DNA of 48,692 nt from the NCBI RefSeq assembly GCF_000367365.1, contig NZ_BARF01000136.1, positions 1-48,692 of the forward strand. The letters run 5' to 3'. Below are positions 42,874 to 48,692 of this stretch, in pieces (position 1 is the first letter of the stretch; the number at the start of each line of letters is the position of its first letter). Source of the DNA: Streptomyces prunicolor NBRC 13075 (GTDB taxonomy: Bacteria; Actinomycetota; Actinomycetes; Streptomycetales; Streptomycetaceae). The notes beneath the pieces were generated by a model. That model saw nothing but the letters and a program-made list of their open reading frames with translations, did not search any database and had not been told where the DNA came from. A program made the position numbers and the translations under genes.

Positions 42874-43681
42874 TCAGTATCCCCAGTAGATCTTCGACGA
42901 GTAGACGTAGGTTCGCCGGTAGGTGGTCCACCAGGACGACGTCTCGGAGAACCGGAAGTTGGTGTATGTCTTCCGGTAGGTGATCCGGTCCTGGTACTGG
43001 GTGGTGTAGACGGACACCCATTCGGCCAGGACCTTTTCGCGGCTCCACGACAGGAGGGTGCAGCGGACACCGCGCTGGGTGCGCCAGCGCCACCGCTCCT
43101 TCCAGCCCACGATCGCCAGGGGCGTCCAGTCGGCGAGCGCGTCCCACATCCAGGAGTACTTCTTGGTGCGCCAGCTGGTGTAGGACCACTTACCGGACCA
43201 GGTGATCTTGATGTCGCTTCGCCAGCCGGTCCACGCGTACCACGGGATCTTGCAGGGCAGGCAGCCAGAGACGTCCTCTGCGTTGACCGGGTCGGCGCAG
43301 ACGTAGTCGTAGTTGCTGCAGCTGCCGCCGGCGACCGGATCGGTCTGCAGGAACCGGCCGGAGGCCGGGTCGTACAGGCGCACGCCCATGAGCACGAGCT
43401 TGCCGAGGGTGTCGGCGGAGCGCTGTTCGCCGCCGAAGAACCCGTAGCGGGCCTGCTCGGTGCTGGTGCGCTTGCCGAACTCGTCCGTGGTCAGGGCCGT
43501 GGGGGCCTTGGAGGTGTCGAGCGGGAGTGCGAGGGAGACGTCGTTGTGCAGGTCGACGAGTTGCAGGACGACGTCACCGGTCTTGCTGGTGGTGGCACCG
43601 AGGCTGCGTCCGGCGGATTCCACGTTGCGGGTGATGGCCCCGGTGGTGGTGTTCTCGACGATCCAGGTCGGCTTGTCGCTG
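42874..43681 (-). pseudogene. RHS-repeat protein, C-terminal part with Trp/Tyr-rich tail; 5' end cut by ISL3
   Basis: About 268 codons survive downstream of the IS. The RHS core reads VLQLVDLHNDVSLALPLD, FGKRTSTEQARYGFFGGEQR, VLMGVRLYDPASGRFLQTDP and ends YDYVCADPVNAEDVSG. After it comes a 129-residue C-terminal domain with 17 Trp and 12 Tyr, many Arg and Lys (e.g. KERWRWRTQ, SSWWTTYRRTYVY). RHS proteins are normally over 1,500 aa and deliver a variable C-terminal toxin; here everything upstream is lost. The tail matches no toxin family I know. Confidence 0.8.
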
Positions 43682-43719
43682 GGCTCAGTCAAGATTTCCG
43701 TGACGGGGTGACGGAGTGT
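43682..43719 (+). repeat. ISL3 left inverted repeat
   Basis: 38 bp starting GGCTCAGTCAAGATTTCC, exact reverse complement of 45343-45380. Confidence 0.95.
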
Positions 43720-43726
43720 CATTCCG

Positions 43727-45334
43727 GTGGCATGGTCTGCCGTGTGTGATGACTTGCTGGGCATCGCGTTCCCGCACCTGGAGAAGGTGCTGGTGGAACA
43801 CGTGTGGGTGGAGGACGGCGTGGTGCGGGTCAAGGCCCGCACTCTGGACGGTTCGCTTCCATGTCCGTCGTGCGGTCTTTGCTCCTACCGCGTCCACAGC
43901 CGGTATGAGAGACACCTGGCGGACGCCGCCGTGGGCGGGTGTCCGGTGGTCGTCGACCTGTCAGTGCGGCGGCTGTTCTGCGATGTCACTGATTGTGCGC
44001 GTCGTACTTTTGCCGAACAGGTCGAGGGCCTGACCGTCCGCTACGGACGTCGCACTGTGGTGCTGGTGGCCCTGGTGCAGGCGATTGCCCTGGCACTTGC
44101 CGGCCGGGCAGGCGCCCGGCTTGCCGCGGTACTCCACATCGTCGTCAGCAGAGTGACGCTGTTGAACGTACTGACGGCGCTGCCCGACCCGTGCCCTCCC
44201 TCACCTCGGGTGCTCGGGGTGGACGACTTCGCCACCCGACGTGGGCGCAGATACGGGACGGTGCTGGTCGACATCGAGTCCCATGCCGTCCTCGACCTGC
44301 TGCCCGGCAGGGAGAAGGAACCCGTGGCTGCCTGGCTGGCCGGACACCCGGGCATCGAGGTGATCTGCCGGGACCGGGCCGGCGCCTACGCCGAGGCGGC
44401 CCGTGCCGGCGCTCCGAACGCGCTGCAGGTCGCCGACCGGTGGCATTTATGGGACAACCTGGCCACCGCTGTCGAGCGCACTGTGATCGCCCACCGTGTT
44501 TGTCTGCAAGCACCCGAGGTGGGCACCTTTTCGGCCCGGCGCATGGCCGTGGCTCCTCCCTCGACGCTCAGTCCGGACACCGGCGCAGAGAAGTGGCTGG
44601 TCACCCGGACCCGGGAGCGGCACAAGGCGGTTCACCGACTGCTGGCCCGCGGATGGACGATCAGCGCCATCGCACGGGAGTTGGGCCTTGCCCGGCACAC
44701 CGCGGAACGCTATGCACACTGCACGAACCTCGACGGCCTCATCGAGGGCGCCCTTCGCACCACACGCCTGGACGACTACAAGCCTTACCTGGTCCGGCGC
44801 TGGAACGAAGGGTGCACCGATGCCGCCCGTCTCTTCCGGGAGATCCAGACTCAGGGCTACCCGGGACGAACCCCGCAAGCGGTGCGACGCTATCTCCGGC
44901 CGCTTCGCACCGGCCTCGGCTCCATCCGGTCGCCGGCCCCCGTGCTCAAACCGCAGCAGATCACCAACTGGATCATGTGGAACCCCCAGCATCTGCGCGA
45001 TGACGAAGAACGCCAGCTGGGTGAAGTACTCATCCGGTGCCCGGAGTTGACTGCCGTCCGAGGCCACGTGCACGCCTTCGCACGCATGGTCTGCGACCTC
45101 GGTGGAAACAACCTGCCGGCCTGGAGGAACGCCGTCCACGCCGATGACCTCCCCGCCCTGCACGCCTTCGCCGACAGGCTCCAGCGTGATCACCAGGCTG
45201 TCACCGCGGGACTTACGCTGCCCTGGAACTCCGGCCCTGTCGAAGGCCACGTCAACCGGATCAAGATGCTGAAACGACAGATGTATGGGAGAGCCGGATT
45301 CGCACTACTCCGCAAACGAGTCCTCCTCGCTTGA
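43727..45334 (+). CDS. ISL3-family transposase
   Basis: 535 aa from GTG 43727; later in-frame starts are possible. N-terminal zinc-finger with CPSCG and FCDVTDCARRTF, HTH around WTISAIARELGLARHTAERY, and a DDE domain: VLGVDDFATRRGRRYGTVLV (first Asp), RDRAGAYAEAARAGAPNALQ with ADRWHLWDNL (second Asp region), and NSGPVEGHVNRIKMLKRQM (Glu). Looks intact and probably active. The codon at 44447-44449 is TTA, so full expression may require bldA tRNA. Confidence 0.93.
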   Translation: MAWSAVCDDLLGIAFPHLEKVLVEHVWVEDGVVRVKARTLDGSLPCPSCGLCSYRVHSRYERHLADAAVGGCPVVVDLSVRRLFCDVTDCARRTFAEQVEGLTVRYGRRTVVLVALVQAIALALAGRAGARLAAVLHIVVSRVTLLNVLTALPDPCPPSPRVLGVDDFATRRGRRYGTVLVDIESHAVLDLLPGREKEPVAAWLAGHPGIEVICRDRAGAYAEAARAGAPNALQVADRWHLWDNLATAVERTVIAHRVCLQAPEVGTFSARRMAVAPPSTLSPDTGAEKWLVTRTRERHKAVHRLLARGWTISAIARELGLARHTAERYAHCTNLDGLIEGALRTTRLDDYKPYLVRRWNEGCTDAARLFREIQTQGYPGRTPQAVRRYLRPLRTGLGSIRSPAPVLKPQQITNWIMWNPQHLRDDEERQLGEVLIRCPELTAVRGHVHAFARMVCDLGGNNLPAWRNAVHADDLPALHAFADRLQRDHQAVTAGLTLPWNSGPVEGHVNRIKMLKRQMYGRAGFALLRKRVLLA

Positions 45335-45342
45335 CCCCAACC

Positions 45343-45380
45343 ACACTCCGTCACCCCGTCACGGAAATCTTGACTGAGCC
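45343..45380 (-). repeat. ISL3 right inverted repeat
   Basis: 38 bp, perfect complement of the left repeat. Confidence 0.95.
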
Positions 45381-45382
45381 AG

Positions 45383-45916
45383 GGTCTGAGGCCGCCGAAA
45401 GGACGCACCTGGGGCCGCCGTGGCCACACACCTGTCGTGAAGGTCACCGCCCAGGGCACCAAACGCGTCTCGATGGCCGCCCTGATCTGCATCAGGGCCG
45501 GACACCGGCCACGGCTGATCTACCGCGTCCACCTCGACCGCGGCCCCGCGAAGGGCCGGCGCAAGGGCTTCACCGAGACCGACTACGCCCGCCTTCTGGA
45601 TGGCGCACACCAGCAGCTCGGCGGTCCCATTGTCTTGGTCTGGGACAACCTGAACACGCACGTCAGCCGCACCATGCGACGGCTGATCGCCGCCCGGTTG
45701 TGGCTGACCGTCTACCAGCTGCCGCCGTACGCTCCGGAGTTCAACCCGGTCGAGGGCGTGTGGTCACACCTGAAGAGATCGCTGGCCAACCTCACCAAAC
45801 ACAGCCTCGACCAGCTCACCGCACTGGTCAGGACCCGGCTGAAACGGATGCAGTACCGGCCCCACCTCATCGAAGGGCTCATCGCCAAAACCGGACTCGA
45901 CCTCCAACCGCCGTAA
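45383..45916 (+). pseudogene. IS630-family transposase, 5' part missing
   Basis: Frame begins right at the ISL3 end with GLRPPKGRTWGRRGHTPVVK, then VSMAALICIRAGHRPRLIYR, VLVWDNLNTHVSRTMRRLIA (second catalytic Asp) and LPPYAPEFNPVEGVWSHLKR (catalytic Glu), stop at 45916. This is the DDE_3 core of IS630; the HTH half and first Asp are lost at the junction. Not functional. Confidence 0.85.
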
Positions 45917-46314
45917 CCCCAGCCATTGAAGATCTCTAGCAGCATCTCCTGATTGTTCCCACAGCGCAGAGCGCCCACGTGCCAACAGGCCACGCGCCAA
46001 CTCGCCGCCAGGTGCGGCCCGGACCGGCAGACAGAGCGTGTACGCGAAGTGGCAACCCCGCTGTCCCAGTGCACCTCGGCCGCGCCCGACGCCATGCCTC
46101 CCGATGCCTTCGACCGCGTCCGCCCCGTCGTGGGGATGCGGATCTCCCTCGCGGACCAGAGGCGCCACCCAGTGGGCATCGCACTGGGCCCGATATCCAC
46201 CGGCTCGGCCGGCAGCACGCACTGGGCAGCGATGTCAGGGCGTAAACACCGCCCTTCACGGAACTCGCACGGCACACGTCGGAGATGGGGAGATGGTTCG
46301 TGGAGGTGGTGGCC
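45917..46314. other. intergenic, nothing recognised
   Basis: Sequence after the IS630 fragment; may include its lost right end. Open frames on either strand are of noncoding character. The promoter of the next gene must lie near 46260-46310. Confidence 0.35.
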
Positions 46315-46632
46315 GTGGACGGATCCCGGCTGTCCCCACGTGAACAGCAGATCCTGGACGAGATCGAGAACACTCTGAGCAAGGACGAGCGCTTGGAACG
46401 GGAGCTGCGCACGCTGCACCTGAGCGTGGCGGCGAAGTGTGTGGAAGAGATGCACCGGATGCGTACGGCGGTGCTCCCCGTGCTGGCGCTCGGCTCGGGG
46501 CCCCTGCCGGTCATAGCTGCCCGTACGCCGGCGGCGGGGCCCCTCGCCGCCTTCGCCGTGACGTGTGCGGCGGCCCTGACCCTGGGTGCCGCCGTCCTGT
46601 GCGCGTGGGCCCGCCGCCGCCGGCGGCCGTGA
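46315..46632 (+). CDS. DUF3040-like small membrane protein
   Basis: 105 aa from GTG 46315, with GGAGG 8 nt upstream. N-terminal LSPREQQILDEIENTLSKDERLERELRTL resembles DUF3040 (LSEHEQRLLEQIE..L..DP), then two hydrophobic segments (TAVLPVLALGSGPLPVIAA; LAAFAVTCAAALTLGAAVLC) and RRRRRP. Function unknown; common in actinomycetes. Confidence 0.65.
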   Translation: MDGSRLSPREQQILDEIENTLSKDERLERELRTLHLSVAAKCVEEMHRMRTAVLPVLALGSGPLPVIAARTPAAGPLAAFAVTCAAALTLGAAVLCAWARRRRRP

Positions 46633-46843
46633 CCTCACCGCCCCGTCGGCCGGGGCTGTTGCGCCTCGACCTGTTGCAACAGCATGCTCCGCGCGACGGC
46701 CTCCCCCGGGAACCCGGGGGCAATGCGTGGCACGCGTGAGCGGCCGGGGCCGTGGTGTGGTGGAGTCGGCCCCTGCTATCAGCGGGCGTTAGGGGTGGCC
46801 CATGGCGGGTAGCCGCAGAGGCAGAGACCGGAGGTGAATCGGC

Positions 46844-47260
46844 ATGCTGTTCCTCGGACTACTTCTGCTGGCCGCGACCGCCGCCTTCACGGGACTGGCG
46901 ATCTCCGACAATCTCGGCGGCGGACCCCACTACACGGTGTCCGTCCTCGGCAACGACATCGCCACCATGAACACCCTGGCGATCTTCTGCGCCGGCCTGG
47001 CCCTGGCCCTGATCTTCTCGCTGGGCCTGTGGATGGCCAGCGGTGGCGCCCTGCGCCGGCGCAGCCGAAGGGTTCGGATGCGCGCGGAACGGGATGCGCT
47101 GGCCGCCCGGCTGTCCGAGCGTGAGGCGGCTGCGGGGTCGCCGCCCTCGGCGACCCCAGGCGCAGGGTCGGCAGCGCCCGCGCCTCCGACATCGGCGCCC
47201 GAGGAGTCGCCCGCGCCGCACCGGCTCCGCGGCAGGCGGATCCACCTCTTCGGCCACTGA
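46844..47260 (+). CDS. small membrane protein with two spans and disordered tail
   Basis: 138 aa from ATG 46844, GGAGG 9 nt upstream. Helices LFLGLLLLAATAAFTGLAIS and MNTLAIFCAGLALALIFSLG frame an external loop with DNLGGGPHYTVSVLGNDIAT; then a basic coiled stretch (RRRSRRVRMRAERDALAARL) and an Ala/Pro-rich tail. Resembles small LapA-like membrane proteins, but I cannot assign it. Confidence 0.65.
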   Translation: MLFLGLLLLAATAAFTGLAISDNLGGGPHYTVSVLGNDIATMNTLAIFCAGLALALIFSLGLWMASGGALRRRSRRVRMRAERDALAARLSEREAAAGSPPSATPGAGSAAPAPPTSAPEESPAPHRLRGRRIHLFGH

Positions 47261-48099
47261 GACAATGCAGCTCTGACCGGCGAACTCCGGGATGCCCGGG
47301 GTAGGCATTGGCCGCGGTGGGGGTGGCCCCTACGGCGGGAGCGCCGGCCGGGCACACAGTACGAGCCGGCCGACGCCGCTGGTCATCACAACGGGACCAC
47401 GGGCGTGCGATAGGCAGTTTGAGACTGTGCTCGAAAGCGCCCCGTAGCGGCGGATCGCCCGCGCCACCCGGGCCTGCGTAATGGGAGGGGCCAAGTCGCG
47501 GCCTGATCCCGCTTCTCCGGGGCCACGAGCCGGAGCCGCGCCTATGGCAAGGAGGCGTAGTCGCGCACGACAACGGACGGCGGGCCACCGAGGCCCTCGC
47601 CCGCCACCGGACACCCGTGTCGGCGGTTACTCGGTGCGGGCTGGACAGCCGGCTTCACGGTGACTGGTTAGCCCGAGGGCGGCGGGCGCCGAGCTGGGCG
47701 GCCACCCGTCGGTGAGCGGCACCGGACGGACGGCCGGGCGCAAGGTGAGCTCGGTGAGTTCCTGCGCGCCGTAGCTGACCAGACCGGTGTGCCGGAGGGT
47801 GGGTTGATTTTGATGGCCGCCGTGCGTCGCGCAGTTGCTGCAGCCAGGGACGGTAGGCGTGGACCGGTCGGCAGGCGTCGGCGCCCAGGTCGGTGTCCAG
47901 CAGGTTGCCTGGGTCGTGCCGCAGCCGTCGGCAGAGGACCGCGAACCGCGCGACCGGGTCCCCGGTTGGCATCGTCGCCCGGTGTACCGGCAGTGCTCTG
48001 GGTATTCGCCTGCTCCCGAGCCAATGACCTGCGCGGACAGCAGCACCAGGAACCACATCACGCGGTAGGCCACCACCTCATGCGGCACGACGAGTTTGA
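47261..48099. other. 839-bp gap with decayed coding traces
   Basis: Minus-strand traces of protein-like sequence occur: LIKLVVPHEVVAYRVMWFLV with LLSAQVIGSG (about 48000-48100), GDPVARFAVLCRRLRHDPGN (about 47880-47970), and TGLVSYGAQELTELTLRPAV in another frame (about 47720-47790). No continuous gene can be made from them. Probably a patchwork of IS and gene debris next to the transposase fragment. Confidence 0.35.
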
Positions 48100-48384
48100 T
48101 CAAGTGATGCCGAAGGCGGCCAGTTCCTCGGGCGTCGCGTGCCGGCACCACTCCGCCGCCGCGGTGATCGAGTCATGGCCTGCCGCGGTCATCGCGCAGG
48201 CCATCAGGGCCGGCAGCGAGGGGAGCCGGCAGCGCACCCCACTGGCGCCCCGAGGATCGGTGAACGACTCGAACTCGGCGACCAGGCTGCGGACTTGATC
48301 GCGTACGACACCTCCGGCGAGGGCTTCCAGGCGGGGTGCCGGAAGCGCGGGAGCAACGGAGGGAGATGACGGAGGAACGAACAC
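48100..48384 (-). pseudogene. ISAs1-type transposase, N-terminal fragment
   Basis: From GTG 48384 the frame reads VRDQVRSLVAEFESFTDPRG, ASGVRCRLPSLPALMACAMT, then AAGHDSITAAAEWCRHATPE and ELAAFGIT with a stop. This is the conserved N-terminal domain preceding the DDE core in ISAs1-type transposases (about 400 aa); everything after residue 94 is missing. A long hairpin lies just upstream at 48379-48441. Confidence 0.75.
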
Positions 48385-48441
48385 GGCACCTTCGTGGATC
48401 TTGCAGCGTAGAGAACTCCATGATCCACAGGTGCCGTGTTC
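48379..48441. repeat. 20-bp imperfect inverted repeat at transposase 5' end
   Basis: GAACACGGCACCT (48379-48391) pairs with 48429-48441, and GTGGATC (48394-48400) with GATCCAC (48422-48428), with a 2-nt bulge and a 21-nt loop. Could be an IS-associated structure limiting outside transcription, or part of the element end. Confidence 0.6.
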
Positions 48442-48692
48442 ACCTGCTCCCGGGGACCGCCGCCAAGACCAATTAGCCCAAGCAGGGGCGAACCAGGCAA
48501 GCGCCAGAGCCCTGGTGGCGCACCGCCACCCGGACAGGGGAAGGCTGAGCGGTGAGCGCCGACGTATCCGTTATCACCCCCGGATGGACCGTGCAGGCAC
48601 CGTATCTCCGATGCACGCTCAAACGGGGTCTTGCCCTGCAGTCAACACAGAGTGTCTGGTCAGGAACCGAGAACATCAACTGTGCGAGTCTG
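48442..48692. other. right-edge sequence, nothing recognised
   Basis: No gene, hairpin or repeat with support. The short TGGTCAGGAAC near 48658 equals half of the repeat in the riboswitch leaders but lacks the rest of the motif. Confidence 0.35.

Larger units (their letters stand above)
43682..45380 (+). mobile_element. complete ISL3-family insertion sequence, 1,699 bp
   Basis: Bounded by perfect 38-bp inverted repeats (43682-43719, 45343-45380) and carrying one transposase gene. The 8 bp outside each end (TGTCGCTG and AGGGTCTG) do not match, so no target duplication is seen, and the two flanks belong to different genes (RHS and IS630). Confidence 0.92.

Noticed and set aside
1..48692. CRISPR array, tRNA or rRNA genes
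   Set aside because: No regularly spaced repeats and no recognisable tRNA or rRNA segments on either strand by eye.

Overview
The window is high-GC actinobacterial DNA, almost certainly Streptomyces. Supporting signs are strong third-position G/C bias, many GTG starts and 4-nt ATGA/GTGA overlaps, families typical of the genus (TerD, DUF2180, DUF190, DUF1906, DUF3040, EfeO/EfeB, secreted phosphoesterase), and rare TTA codons. There are many broken genes and insertion-sequence pieces, mostly after 33 kb, which fits an accessory chromosome-arm region. No rRNA, tRNA or CRISPR array was seen.

Layout. 1-5.8 kb: a truncated TerD-like gene, then a cassette in which two paralogous winged-helix/alpha-beta-hydrolase fusion proteins flank a small secreted protein and a Vps62-like protein that may form pores. 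Three heptamers with an 11-bp period lie in front of the secreted gene, and strong terminators follow both cargo genes. 5.8-8.2 kb: a 4CL-type acyl-CoA ligase and a decayed lipoprotein.

8.2-16.1 kb is the most coherent region and reads as a fluoride-stress island. It holds a cation/proton antiporter with DUF2180, a universal stress protein, a 165-aa unknown, DUF190, inorganic pyrophosphatase, phosphoglycerate mutase, enolase, and a second DUF190 between two CrcB/Fluc fluoride-channel genes. Pyrophosphatase and enolase are classic fluoride-sensitive enzymes. Four leader sequences resemble the crcB-motif fluoride riboswitch: in front of the antiporter, in front of the 165-aa unknown, as an orphan after enolase, and (diverged) in front of crcB.

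16.1-23.2 kb: a lipid and envelope block with two PAP2 phosphatases, a second-type lgt, a MarR regulator, a broken penicillin-binding protein and an MFS exporter. Two promoters share a 17-nt palindromic element. 23.3-27.5 kb: a small three-helix-bundle protein, a uracil-DNA-glycosylase-like protein, a DUF429 protein, a PD-(D/E)XK nuclease and a protein with two nuclease-like domains. 27.7-32.3 kb: efeO-efeB (no efeU seen) and a secreted phosphoesterase.

32.4-42.5 kb: small unknown genes, an AT-richer membrane protein, a decayed NB-ARC regulator, a frameshifted hydrolase, a CBS protein, an orphan DUF4118 sensor, small secreted and membrane proteins and a DUF1906 protein. 42.6-48.7 kb: a truncated RHS protein with a very Trp/Tyr-rich C-terminal domain, cut by a complete ISL3 element (1,699 bp, perfect 38-bp inverted repeats); beyond it are a headless IS630 transposase, two small membrane proteins and an ISAs1-type transposase fragment.

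All functional assignments come from reading motifs in the translated sequence and were not checked against any database.
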